From NCBI GenBank assembly GCA_000415965.1, contig KE356560.1:2392489-2427362 (forward strand): a DNA stretch of 34,874 nucleotides. The letters are read 5' to 3'. Below, one piece after another: positions 1 to 7,815 of the stretch (the first letter of the stretch is position 1; every line of letters starts with the position of its first letter). The notes below the pieces were generated by a model. The model was not told where the DNA came from and ran no database searches. It saw only the letters and a list, made by a program, of their open reading frames with translations. Position numbers and translations under genes: made by a program. Origin of the DNA: Haloquadratum walsbyi J07HQW1 (GTDB lineage: Archaea; Halobacteriota; Halobacteria; Halobacteriales; Haloferacaceae).

Positions 1-113
1 ACGTTCCAGAGTTTCGATGCACTCCACCCGTGGCTGTCAAGCGATTCCGCTACCTGTGCGTGGTTGCAGATCTTCGCTTGATGGGTTCGGTGGACTTCCA
101 ACATTCTGAACAT
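1..113 (-). CDS. IS1341-type TnpB, N-terminal fragment (runs off window)
   Basis: Partial gene: only the first ~37 codons lie in the window. The minus strand reads from an ATG at 113 (alternative ATG at 104) through LEVHRTHQAKICNHAQ and ends in GWSASKLWNV at the window edge. That is the conserved start of haloarchaeal TnpB (OrfB) proteins of IS200/IS605 elements. TnpB is an RNA-guided, RuvC-type nuclease in characterised relatives. No frame break is visible in this piece, so the gene may be intact outside the window. A terminal hairpin lies 108 nt upstream at 221-240. The family call is confident; activity cannot be judged. Confidence 0.75.
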   Translation of the reverse strand, partial: MFRMLEVHRTHQAKICNHAQVAESLDSHGWSASKLWN

Positions 114-220
114 CTGTATAATAACTTATACTCGCTTCAGTCTTAACGTTTGGTGTTTGAGAATGGTGGAATATCCCGTCCAGCCATCGACGGTGGTTGC
201 CGAGGAGTTGTCGGATTCAT

Positions 221-240
221 CCCGCGGCTGAAGACGCGGG
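221..240. repeat. IS200/IS605-type terminal hairpin, family A
   Basis: A 6-bp perfect stem (cccgcg/cgcggg) with loop gctgaaga. The same hairpin with the same flanks (ttgtcggattcat on one side, attctcc on the other) recurs in opposite orientation at 9286-9305, so it is a mobile-element end. It lies 5' of the minus-strand tnpB fragment (1-113), which suggests a left end of that element, but it could also be the right end of a lost plus-strand element. Confidence 0.6.
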
Positions 241-416
241 TATTCTCCTCGCATCTTATAAATACTGCTCATGTCTGTTTCAGCCGCTCATATTCAATAT
301 GAGTTTGTATCTAGATCCACTCGGTGCCCAGTCGAATCCTGGATGACGGTGTCAACGTCACATCTCTGGTGTTTAGGATATGTATGTATCAAACAGAGGG
401 TGCGAGTCTTCGCCTA

Positions 417-1526
417 TCATATCCTGCCTTGTGTTCCTTTTTCCGTATCAAGACACAGCGATTCGAGAAGAGTTTCAACACCATCAGCATCGTCCGCATG
501 GAGTCGGCGTTGTTTTTCAGCCCCACTCTCTCGCGCAAGTAGTGTGGCGAGTCCATCGGCGCCAAGTCGGTTGGTTTCGCGGTCAACAAATTCTGAAAGT
601 GTGACTGTATCTGTGGATCCTGGGAGAATGAACTCCGCATCGCGACCATACCGCATTGCGTGCCATTTATTCGCATCAAGTATCTCACGCCGGACGTCAG
701 TTCCAGATTCACCATCTGCATATCGAGCAGCGAAGTCCATGACGAGCGCATGAATATATTCAACGATTGCAACTGTGACCGATGGATCAGCTTGTGCATC
801 TGGTGTGCGGACTTCGACGGTCCCATGCCCGGTGTGTGGTCGAACATCATACCACAATTCACCACGGTCTTTAATTGACCCCGTTTCAACCATTCGTTTC
901 TCAAGTTGGTAATATGCCTCAAAGTCCTCGAACCGGGTTGGCATTCCTGTATTAGGAAGTGCCTCGAAGATCTTTGCTCGAGCGGACGCTAATCCGGTAT
1001 CAAATCCGTTCCAATACGGTGAATTTGCAGAAAGCGCAAGAAGTGGGGGAAGATACCAGCGAAGTTCATTTGCAATCCACGTTGCGGCATCAGGGTCATC
1101 AACTCCGACATGAACGTGCAATCCAGCAGTTGTGTTCCGATGCTGCGGATATTGAATTCTGTCTAACTGTGATTGATATCGTGGTTTCTGAGCGTGATTA
1201 CGTTCACGCCATTTCGCTGTCGGGTGTAATCCCGCCGCTGCAATCCGATAGCCATGGTTTGCGGCATGATCAACAAGCGCATCACGAACAGTCTGTACAG
1301 ATTCACTGACCGCAGACACGTCCTCAAGAAGGGGTGTTTGGGTTTCGATAACGAACTGAAACAGTTCATGATCAACTCGATCCGTGAGCACTCCTGTCGG
1401 TGGGTGATCATAAACCAATTCTGGGATTCCAGCCGTTGGTTGTCCACGATTATCAACAACGAAAAACTCCTCTTCAACGCCGAGGGTACCCATCCGGTCG
1501 AAGGCGTCGGCCGACCCTACGTCCAT
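417..1526 (-). CDS. gshA: Glutamate-cysteine ligase (GCS2 family)
   Basis: Joins L-glutamate and L-cysteine using ATP to give gamma-glutamylcysteine, the main low-molecular-weight thiol of haloarchaea, in the cytoplasm. The 369-residue protein has the GCS2/YbdK hallmarks: [13 protein letters not shown] at the N-terminus, [14 protein letters not shown] mid-protein, and [17 protein letters not shown] near residue 235. I chose ATG 1526 because haloarchaeal homologues begin with a similar [16 protein letters not shown]. The frame extends only to a TTG at 1550, which would place the TATA-like box 1551-1560 directly against the start. From 1526 that box is about 29 nt upstream, fitting a leaderless transcript. 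It stands alone; its 3' end faces the mobile-element end at 221-240. Confidence 0.93.
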   Translation of the reverse strand: MDVGSADAFDRMGTLGVEEEFFVVDNRGQPTAGIPELVYDHPPTGVLTDRVDHELFQFVIETQTPLLEDVSAVSESVQTVRDALVDHAANHGYRIAAAGLHPTAKWRERNHAQKPRYQSQLDRIQYPQHRNTTAGLHVHVGVDDPDAATWIANELRWYLPPLLALSANSPYWNGFDTGLASARAKIFEALPNTGMPTRFEDFEAYYQLEKRMVETGSIKDRGELWYDVRPHTGHGTVEVRTPDAQADPSVTVAIVEYIHALVMDFAARYADGESGTDVRREILDANKWHAMRYGRDAEFILPGSTDTVTLSEFVDRETNRLGADGLATLLARESGAEKQRRLHADDADGVETLLESLCLDTEKGTQGRI

Positions 1527-1550
1527 CGTTGGATTATTTGTGGTCCCCAA

Positions 1551-1560
1551 GTAAATATGT
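1551..1560 (-). promoter_or_regulatory. TATA-like box of gshA
   Basis: Minus-strand acatatttac, centred about 29 nt before ATG 1526. This spacing is typical of leaderless haloarchaeal transcripts and supports the chosen start. Confidence 0.5.
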
Positions 1561-1709
1561 CGCGGGCGAGAGTGCCATCACCGCACAAGGGTCACGTTGT
1601 ATTCACGAAAGCGAGAAACCATAATATAGCAGTTTGCAGACGTTCAGCCCTGACCCCGCTCACATTTCACGAAGCGAACAGCCGGAGCTGTAAGCGAGGG
1701 TGGAGTCGT

Positions 1710-2366
1710 CTACACATCATCCATACGTGGAGTGGCAACAACAGCGAGGTGATCATCATGAAATCGATCGAGTCGCTGTCGAGTCTGAATAGTATATCCT
1801 TCACGAAGCGTCGAAATAACCGAATCAAACACATCCTCAGGGTCACTGAGAACGTTCTCGCTCCGGGCTTTAATCGCGAGGATGAGGTGTCCATCGGGTG
1901 CAAGGAATTTTCGATTACGTAACGCGACAGTCGCCTGTCCTCGTGTTGCAACATCCTGAATAAGACAATCGATGTTACTTTCAACGACATGTGCATACGT
2001 CTCAGGTTGTCGAGCATCGCACAGCAGTGGAATCAGATTCGGGCGGGTCATCGCAACCTCAAGCAGGTCACGAGCAGGACGAGGGGCGAACTCTACAGCA
2101 TACGTTGGTCCGGCAAAATCCGCAACGTGAGAGACGGTCGTCCCCGATGCAGCACCAAGATATAAAATTGAGTCCCCACCTGTAAGACCCGTATCAATAT
2201 CAAGTTCAAACATGGCGCCAAGCTTTGACCGTCCGGCATCCCACAAACGCCATCCATCGGGGTCACGTGGCTCTTCATACACTGTCGTTCCGTGTGTCGT
2301 GAGCCGGGATTGATCGTCAAACTGGCGTCGCTGAACGCCGTCTGGAAGTGACGATTCAAGAGTCAT
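1710..2366 (-). CDS. flpA: Fibrillarin-like rRNA/tRNA 2'-O-methyltransferase
   Basis: Catalytic subunit of the box C/D sRNP. It transfers a methyl group from S-adenosylmethionine to ribose 2'-OH at positions selected by C/D guide RNAs. The 218 residues show the SAM-binding stretch ILYLGAASGTTVSHVADF (about 66-84), the following acidic position in YAVEFAPR, and the LIQDVA and ILAIKARS strands expected for the catalytic Asp and Lys. Its ATG overlaps the stop codon of nop5 (ATGA at 2363-2366), so the two are translationally coupled and form the same RNP; the third subunit, L7Ae, is not in this window. Length is normal for the family. Confidence 0.95.
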   Translation of the reverse strand: MTLESSLPDGVQRRQFDDQSRLTTHGTTVYEEPRDPDGWRLWDAGRSKLGAMFELDIDTGLTGGDSILYLGAASGTTVSHVADFAGPTYAVEFAPRPARDLLEVAMTRPNLIPLLCDARQPETYAHVVESNIDCLIQDVATRGQATVALRNRKFLAPDGHLILAIKARSENVLSDPEDVFDSVISTLREGYTIQTRQRLDRFHDDHLAVVATPRMDDV

Positions 2367-3223
2367 ATGGTGTCGGTGTCCTCTGTTTCCCGAGCACGAA
2401 TCGTTTCGATCCGGTCGGTCAGTTCGTCATGAACCGATTGTCTGTGTGTTCCTGAGTAGTGATCAATCCGCGCAGCAATTGCGAGTTTACCAGCGAAGGC
2501 TCGAGCAGCTGATCCTCGGTCTGCTGGGCGTGTTCCACGGACATACTCATGTGTGAATATCACACCATGCTTTGGCGCAGAGGCACGCCCTTCAAGATGC
2601 GCAAATAATGCGTCCTCAGCGCCAAGAACTTGAATGGTGCCTGCGGGCTTTCGTGCAAGCGAGTTGAGCCCCCCTGCGAGCTCAATGAGTCGTGTCGCAA
2701 GGACCGGTCCTGCCATCGCAGCAAGATTCGGTGCAACCGTTGCCGCCTGTGTCTCAATATATGCTCGCAGGTCATCACGCTCTTCATGCAGCATGAGAAC
2801 TCGGGTAGCAAGTGATCTCAGGCGTGTTTCCGCGGGTGTGGAGGGGGTTATGTCTGCGAGCTCACGGACCTTATCTAATGTATGTGAGCTTGTGACGCGT
2901 GAGCCGCCCCATTCGATAAGTCGTTCAGTCAGCTCATTTGCTGTTCGTTCGACATCGTCCATTGCTGTGAGACACTGTCGAAGTTGCCGATCGTCCGAGG
3001 CTTCATATGATTCGATAGCAGTCTGTGTTGCTGTGATTGCAGCATCATGTAATAGTTGATAATACGCTGTGGCATCTTCAACAGCCCCTGATTCAACAGC
3101 CTGTGTCGGCCAATTCTGTGGATGTTCAGCTGTTCCATTGGTTATCGCTGTTGCTGCTGCATCGACATCATGAGGGTCGATATCGCGAAACCACGCTGAA
3201 TCATCAGACTGTTCTTGACTCAT
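2363..3223 (-). CDS. nop5: Nop5 (Nop56/58-type) box C/D RNP scaffold
   Basis: Bridges L7Ae-bound C/D guide RNA to fibrillarin. The 286-residue protein has a variable N-terminal half, a long helical region, and the Nop-domain signature APNLAAMAGPVLATRLIELA, followed by GGLNSLARKPAGTIQVLGAE and KHGVIFTHEYVRG. The C-terminus is short, without the lysine-rich eukaryotic tail, as usual in haloarchaea. I chose ATG 3223 (MSQEQSDDS); the frame opens further to a TTG at 3289, but the added residues do not look like the family. First gene of the nop5-flpA operon. Confidence 0.94.
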   Translation of the reverse strand: MSQEQSDDSAWFRDIDPHDVDAAATAITNGTAEHPQNWPTQAVESGAVEDATAYYQLLHDAAITATQTAIESYEASDDRQLRQCLTAMDDVERTANELTERLIEWGGSRVTSSHTLDKVRELADITPSTPAETRLRSLATRVLMLHEERDDLRAYIETQAATVAPNLAAMAGPVLATRLIELAGGLNSLARKPAGTIQVLGAEDALFAHLEGRASAPKHGVIFTHEYVRGTRPADRGSAARAFAGKLAIAARIDHYSGTHRQSVHDELTDRIETIRARETEDTDTI

Positions 3224-3483
3224 GCATCGAGTTAATGACTCACAGGCTAAGTCCCCTTCCTCCCGGAGTGAGCAAAGCGAGGATCTCAAGACAGTTCACC
3301 CTATAAGATACCACTCATTTGAATTGAATATGCTCCAGTATTGTGATATCGGTATCACATGTCAGTTGCTCAGAGACGTATCATCGAATATCACTATTGG
3401 TCATATCAAGGATACATATATGTGTTTGATCCAATTAAATCATGATAAGAGTTAACACCTATTCCGACAGTAAGTGAGGTAGT

Positions 3484-3618
3484 ATGAGTCAGCGACCACC
3501 ATTTGTCTGTGTTGATTGTGGCTTCCGTGTGTCATCAAATGCATTTCGGGCTAGATGTCCGGAGTGTGGTGGTAGCCTGAGCCCGGATGCGGACACGACT
3601 GGCGATACTGATTGGTAA
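3484..3618 (+). CDS. 44-residue zinc-ribbon protein
   Basis: A very small ORF with ATG at 3484 and TAA at 3616-3618. It contains two Cys pairs, CVDCG (about residues 9-13) and CPECGG (about 26-31), forming a one-knuckle-pair rubredoxin/rubrerythrin-like zinc ribbon, then a short acidic tail. Such mini zinc-finger proteins are common in haloarchaea and mostly uncharacterised. The next gene starts at 3620, one base after the stop, so the two are co-transcribed and probably coupled. No specific function can be given. Confidence 0.75.
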   Translation: MSQRPPFVCVDCGFRVSSNAFRARCPECGGSLSPDADTTGDTDW

Positions 3619-3619
3619 G

Positions 3620-4102
3620 ATGACAGACCCGACGCGAATCACCGCGCTCGCAGTTACAACAGATGACCTGCTTACTGCAGTTGAAGCAACGACTCGCGAC
3701 CGACGGATTACTGTCCTTCGCGTCACCCCACCATTCGCTGGGCGAATGCGAGCACGGTTGCATGTGGCTAATATGGATACAAATCAGACGACAACCAGCA
3801 ATAAAAATACTGATGAGGATAGCTACGTTATTCGACCGAACGACGAACATGCAGTAAACGCAGAGCCAATCACAATCGATCCAGAGCGGTTTATCGAGGA
3901 TGTGCCACCGCTTCCGACGGTTGATTCGATAGAGGATAAACTTCGAAAATCACCGACACCATACTCACAGTCACGCCATCGTGAGTGGTATCAAACCGCT
4001 CTTGAGACATGGCGCGAATCAGTTCGTGATCGGCGTGTAGACACAGTCACACTCGATCTGAAGAATCAAATGCACCCGGTTGATGTATCATACCTTGGAT
4101 GA
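3620..4102 (+). CDS. Conserved haloarchaeal protein of unknown function
   Basis: A 160-residue protein starting MTDPTRITALAVTTDDLL at ATG 3620; the frame also runs 11 codons further upstream into the zinc-ribbon gene, but that overlap is not needed. The N-terminal ~55 residues look like a compact alpha/beta domain (TRDRRITVLRVTPPFAGRMR). An acidic linker follows, then a second block with IDPERFIEDVPPLPT and a C-terminal helix (RHREWYQTALETWRESV). No catalytic motif, signal peptide or membrane segment is visible. Coupling to a zinc-ribbon protein suggests a shared role. I recognise the pattern as haloarchaeal but cannot assign a function. Confidence 0.8.
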   Translation: MTDPTRITALAVTTDDLLTAVEATTRDRRITVLRVTPPFAGRMRARLHVANMDTNQTTTSNKNTDEDSYVIRPNDEHAVNAEPITIDPERFIEDVPPLPTVDSIEDKLRKSPTPYSQSRHREWYQTALETWRESVRDRRVDTVTLDLKNQMHPVDVSYLG

Positions 4103-4132
4103 TTACTTACGTCTCCTCATTTTATCTCATTG

Positions 4133-4260
4133 CAGCAGTCGGTGGCAATTTAACTACCAGTTATATTTGAACCCATACGCAGACTCAGTCCACTTGGAAC
4201 ACCTGTGTGCGTGTTCCGCTGCAACTTCGAAGAACGAAACTCAAATTACCAATAACCGAT
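4133..4260 (+). repeat. MITE-like element, copy A
   Basis: About 128 bp with terminal inverted repeats: starts cagcagtcggtggcaattt, ends tcaaattaccaataaccg. The interior (gaacccatacgcagactcag, then gttccgctgcaacttcgaag) matches copies at 6977-7089, 18071-18179 and 25894-26012. It carries no ORF of its own. It begins 31 nt after the stop codon of the gene ending at 4102. Confidence 0.65.
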
Positions 4261-4543
4261 AATTTTCGTGCTCAACTGAACGCTTTCACAGCACCTGCTT
4301 TCATCTCGTACTCTTGAAAATGGATGCGGTCTATTGAGTAACCTGAAGAGTCATGCGATGATGTAGAGATAACATATTCATAGCTGTGTGGTCTCCGCAG
4401 TTGTGTGTGAGAGTGATAATGGATCCTGAAGTATCTTTATGAATCACACAGCAGATCTGCTCTCCTGTACTGGTGGAGGAATCCAGTCAATAATGCTGAA
4501 CACCGCTTTGTATCCCGGTTTTTCGTTTTTGAACCGACGAATA

Positions 4544-4553
4544 CTTTAAATAC
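4544..4553 (+). promoter_or_regulatory. TATA box of tfb
   Basis: The sequence ctttaaatac is a strong archaeal TATA element. Initiation about 25 nt downstream (near 4575) would leave a leader of roughly 60 nt before ATG 4637, unlike the leaderless pattern of most genes here. Confidence 0.55.
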
Positions 4554-4636
4554 TTTAGCGTATTACATACGGTAAGGTCTACTGCTCAGGCTCTCCTGTA
4601 TTCTTGACCGGCCAGCACACGACCGCCGTCCCCATT

Positions 4637-5683
4637 ATGAGTGACACACGCACAAGAGAGTACACCGAGCGAGAATCGGAAAAGCACGACGAGGAAACGG
4701 TCGACGATAAGGAAGTTTCGACTACGGAGACGAGAAGACGACCAGAAACTGAGTCAGAAGTTGAATCAGAATCGGAAACAGAGACGCATCGCTGTCCTGA
4801 GTGCAGTGGAAATCTAATTCAAGATGAAGCACGCGGTGAGACGGTTTGCTCTGACTGTGGGCTTGTCGTTGATGAGAACTCAATCGACCGCGGACCAGAA
4901 TGGCGTGCGTTTGATAGCGCTGAGCGAGATCAAAAATCCCGTGTTGGCGCCCCAACAACAAAATTGATGCATGATAAGGGGCTCTCAACGAACATTGGCT
5001 GGCAGGACAAAGACGCATATGGAAATGCGTTATCAGCCCGTCAGCGTGAGCAGATGCAGCGGCTTCGAACGTGGAATGAGCGGTTCCGGACGCGGGACTC
5101 AAAAGAACGGAATCTGAAGCAGGCACTCGGCGAGATCGATCGAATGGCTTCTGCACTCGGTCTTCCAGAGAGTGTTCGCGAGACCGCTTCTGTCATTTAT
5201 CGTCGAGCACTTGATGAAGACCTCCTGCCTGGGCGCTCAATCGAAGGAGTTGCAACTGCAGCATTGTATGCCGCTGCCCGGCAGGCTGGAACGCCACGGT
5301 CACTCGATGAAATTGAACGTGTCTCCCGAGTCGACCGAATGGAATTGACACGGACGTATCGGTATGTTGTCAGAGAACTCAAACTTGAGATTGAACCTGC
5401 AGATCCAGAGCAGTACGTCCCACGGTTCGCATCTGATCTTGATCTATCGGATGAGTCTGAACGACAGGCTCGGGAGTTGCTGCGGAATGCAAAAGAAGAA
5501 GCAATCCACTCAGGAAAATCACCAGTTGGACTCGCAGCGGCTGCGGTGTATGCTGCTGCACTGCTCACTAACGAGAAGGTAACGCAAAATGAAGTAAGCG
5601 AGGTTGCGAACGTTTCAGAAGTTACAATCAGAAATCGATATAAAGAGCTTCTTGAGGCAGACGGCGCTGGCGTCCTTGCATAA
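4637..5683 (+). CDS. tfb: Transcription initiation factor TFB
   Basis: Archaeal TFIIB homologue that binds the TBP-TATA complex and recruits RNA polymerase. The 348 residues comprise an acidic N-terminal extension rich in Ser-Glu and Glu-Thr pairs (about 37-51), a zinc ribbon with Cys53, Cys56, Cys71 and Cys74, the B-finger/linker (GPEWRAFDS, then RVGAPTT), and two cyclin repeats (ALGLPESVRETASVIYRRAL and the second ending in the helix-turn-helix VTQNEVSEVANVSEVTIRNR). ATG 4637 gives MSDTRTREYTE, the usual haloarchaeal start; the frame extends only to a TTG at 4604. Haloarchaea carry several TFB paralogues, so a number suffix is not assigned. Confidence 0.95.
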   Translation: MSDTRTREYTERESEKHDEETVDDKEVSTTETRRRPETESEVESESETETHRCPECSGNLIQDEARGETVCSDCGLVVDENSIDRGPEWRAFDSAERDQKSRVGAPTTKLMHDKGLSTNIGWQDKDAYGNALSARQREQMQRLRTWNERFRTRDSKERNLKQALGEIDRMASALGLPESVRETASVIYRRALDEDLLPGRSIEGVATAALYAAARQAGTPRSLDEIERVSRVDRMELTRTYRYVVRELKLEIEPADPEQYVPRFASDLDLSDESERQARELLRNAKEEAIHSGKSPVGLAAAAVYAAALLTNEKVTQNEVSEVANVSEVTIRNRYKELLEADGAGVLA

Positions 5684-5831
5684 ATTGAATATCGCTGTTA
5701 CCGTTATTACCATCACCGTCAATATCATTTCTATCGACATCAGTCATCAAGCAAGCTTGCAATTCTCATCGATTCCGACAAAATGAGACGTGTTGTCCAA
5801 CGTGGGGAGAGATGAAAAAGAATGGTTTCAA

Positions 5832-6239
5832 TTATGGCTCCGGAACTGGTGAAATCGCGCCACAGGCATCGCATTTGAGAACAGTTGCACCTTGTCGGTC
5901 AACAAGGCGTGTATCTGGCGATTCACACTCGTGACAAAAAACATATGTTTCAGTATAGGACTCGACAGCGTCAGTCATTCGTTCCTGTCGAAAATCACCA
6001 GTAAATCGGGCTCGACCCTTGTCATCGATCTGAGCACTCGTCCCAAGTTCTGATTGAAGATATCGAACAATATGATTAGGCTTTCGTGCCAATCGGTCAT
6101 ATGTTGTTTCAAAGTTTTCCCAGACCGTCCGATTACCTTCGACGCGAACGTCCGGAATAGGTACGTCGAACCGACTTCCTGCCTCAGCGACATCTGGCGT
6201 CTCCGCAAGCGCACGATCCAATTGCTTGTCGTAGTCCAT
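5832..6239 (-). CDS. Translation initiation factor aIF2 subunit beta
   Basis: Beta subunit of the heterotrimer that delivers initiator Met-tRNA to the small ribosomal subunit. The 135 residues follow family order: N-terminal helix, central alpha/beta core (ARKPNHIVRYLQSELGTSAQ), and a C-terminal zinc ribbon with Cys102, Cys105, Cys123 and Cys126. Length is normal. It is transcribed alone from a TATA box at 6261-6270 and converges on tfb, with about 150 nt between the two stop codons. Confidence 0.95.
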   Translation of the reverse strand: MDYDKQLDRALAETPDVAEAGSRFDVPIPDVRVEGNRTVWENFETTYDRLARKPNHIVRYLQSELGTSAQIDDKGRARFTGDFRQERMTDAVESYTETYVFCHECESPDTRLVDRQGATVLKCDACGAISPVPEP

Positions 6240-6260
6240 ATCTGCCAGGGTGACCGTCAG

Positions 6261-6270
6261 GAGATATACA
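6261..6270 (-). promoter_or_regulatory. TATA box of the aIF2-beta gene
   Basis: Minus-strand tgtatatctc, centred about 27 nt before ATG 6239, consistent with a leaderless transcript. Confidence 0.5.
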
Positions 6271-6451
6271 GCTTACGGGAAAATTCATATTCAAAAGAAC
6301 AGATATTCTACAGTCGAGTCAGCATCAAAAACAGAGTTAACATCCATGTAGAATATCCGATACACCCACGAGAACGGTTGAATTTGAGGGGTGTATGATA
6401 ACGTGACTCAAGATAGTAATATATCCCTCCGGTTTCAACACAAGGTTGCTT

Positions 6452-6688
6452 ATGAAAAAGCAGGAACTCATCCACCTTCACGGCCTGCTTGCAGAGGTAC
6501 ATACCCAGGTCGAAGCATGGGAGGAAACAGACATTCCACTTACCGCATACAACGAACTTGGTGTTCGACCAACATCAATACATAAATCTAAGACGGATCA
6601 TAAAGCGGCTGTCTTCAAACTTATTGAAGGAATCACCGCCCCGATGGACGAATCCGAACCAGACCGCGTCGCGCCGACTGCCGACTGA
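6452..6688 (+). CDS. UPF0058 family protein
   Basis: A 78-residue protein starting MKKQELIHLHGLLAEVHTQV, with the family's conserved block LGVRPTSIHKSKTDHKAAVF. Members occur across Euryarchaeota and are nearly always this short; several are annotated as putative metal-binding proteins, and no biochemical function is established. The His residues in the N-terminal helix and in the SIHKSKTDHK block are possible ligands. I chose ATG 6452 over the ATG two codons upstream because the family begins MKK-x-ELIHLH. An AT-rich stretch, gtaatatat (6416-6424), sits about 30 nt upstream as the likely TATA box. Confidence 0.88.
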   Translation: MKKQELIHLHGLLAEVHTQVEAWEETDIPLTAYNELGVRPTSIHKSKTDHKAAVFKLIEGITAPMDESEPDRVAPTAD

Positions 6689-7276
6689 TCAGGTTCAGGC
6701 GACGTCGCTTCGATATATATTGTGTAGCGATGTGGCTGCGTTTATCTAAAGAGTGAAAAACGAGTAATCTCATTGATATATTACACGTATAGCTGTGCAT
6801 GTGCGAATGTGAATATAATCATGCTCACAGCCACATGCATAGGGTTAGCTTAATGTCGATCTTTTAGGAGTCCTCTAAATATATTATCTTTATCTGATTA
6901 CTATCATTCATATTTCATGTTAGTTTTATTATCCAGGACAAGCAGAACTTCAGACCTGCTCATATCACTCACCTATCAGTTGTTGGGAATTTAATTTCTG
7001 TATCAGAAGCGACACGCGTAACGGGGCGTTCCAGCTGAAGTAAGTGTGGTTTCGAATAGAAACACTGGTCGTATTGCCAACGACTGCTGTGCATATCAGA
7101 TTATCTAATTTGCGGGTCATCGCCTGACTCTGTCCACAAGGAGCGACGCAATCTAACCTAACGCAGTGGGACAGGGACCCGTTTATTGCAGAACAGACGT
7201 CCCGAACATTGTTTTTGACAATGACTCAAGACTTCTATGAACAACAATCAACAGGAGATTCCACGGTCAAAAGTCC
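6689..7276. other. Long spacer without a gene
   Basis: No ORF with family resemblance on either strand. The only structured content is MITE-like copy B at 6977-7089. The rest is AT-rich. The plus-strand ORF beginning at 7209 is antisense to the UPF0212 gene and has no supporting features. Confidence 0.6.
6977..7089 (-). repeat. MITE-like element, copy B
   Basis: About 113 bp, inverted relative to copy A. On the plus strand it starts cagttgttgggaatttaa and ends ccaacgactgctg. Its reverse complement contains cttcagctggaacgcc and ttacgcgt, matching the interior of copies A and D. No ORF. Confidence 0.62.
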
Positions 7277-7762
7277 TCAGGAATCCTCAACAAGTTCATC
7301 AAACTCAGGGATGAGATTATCATCATCTGAATCATCGCTTATATTCTCCGTAGGCTCGTCACCTGATGAGACATCACTGTCAGTCTCTGTCGACTCCGAT
7401 TCCGATTCTGATTCACTTCCATCATCATCCGCAATTGGATTCACGCGGAGAATTTTCAACGGGACATTCTCAAGCCGCTGTCCAATTTCTTTGCGGGCAA
7501 TGCGAGATGCATGCTCGGTACGTTCAACATTGAACACGGTCATTTCGAGTTCAAGCGCCACGAGTGCTTCATCTGCAGCGACAAATGCTGGCGGGAGCTC
7601 TTCGCCTGAGGGCGAGTGCCGCGAGCCCATTGAAATTTCAACGTAGCTGAGATCAGGGTTCAACATCTCCCCGGTCTTCGAAATGGCAATGCGCACAGCT
7701 TCATCGGCTGACTCCACATCATAAACCGGGACAGCAGCCTCGACGACGACACTACAGTCCAT
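7277..7762 (-). CDS. UPF0212 (DUF555) protein with acidic tail
   Basis: Function unknown; the family is archaeal. Residues 1-115 carry the conserved features: PVYDVESADEAVRIAISKTG, LNPDLSYVEISMG, ALVALELEMTVFNVE and ASRIARKEIGQRLENVPLKI. A ~45-residue tail follows, almost entirely Ser, Asp, Glu and Thr, with a Ser-Glu run. Two oddities: the segment that in relatives holds a CPxCG-like Cys pair reads RHSPSGEELPPAF here, with no cysteine; and the tail makes the protein (161 aa) longer than the usual ~115-120. ATG 7762 (MDCSVVVEAAVPVYD) is chosen by homology; ATG 7792 and TTG 7795 lie upstream in frame. Confidence 0.85.
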   Translation of the reverse strand: MDCSVVVEAAVPVYDVESADEAVRIAISKTGEMLNPDLSYVEISMGSRHSPSGEELPPAFVAADEALVALELEMTVFNVERTEHASRIARKEIGQRLENVPLKILRVNPIADDDGSESESESESTETDSDVSSGDEPTENISDDSDDDNLIPEFDELVEDS

Positions 7763-7815
7763 ATCATGAGATACTATGACCGCACATGTCATCAAAGGTT
7801 CGCTATATCAACTGA

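Noticed and set aside
271..753. Plus-strand ORF of 160 codons overlapping gshA
   Set aside because: It is antisense to the strongly supported gshA gene and shows Ser/Arg-rich shadow composition with no family motif.
1254..1922. Plus-strand ORF of 222 codons
   Set aside because: It runs antisense across gshA and flpA, and its composition is not haloarchaeal (basic, low Asp/Glu).
7209..7646. Plus-strand ORF of 145 codons
   Set aside because: Its Ser-rich sequence is the antisense shadow of the Ser/Glu/Asp repeat tail and core of the UPF0212 gene.
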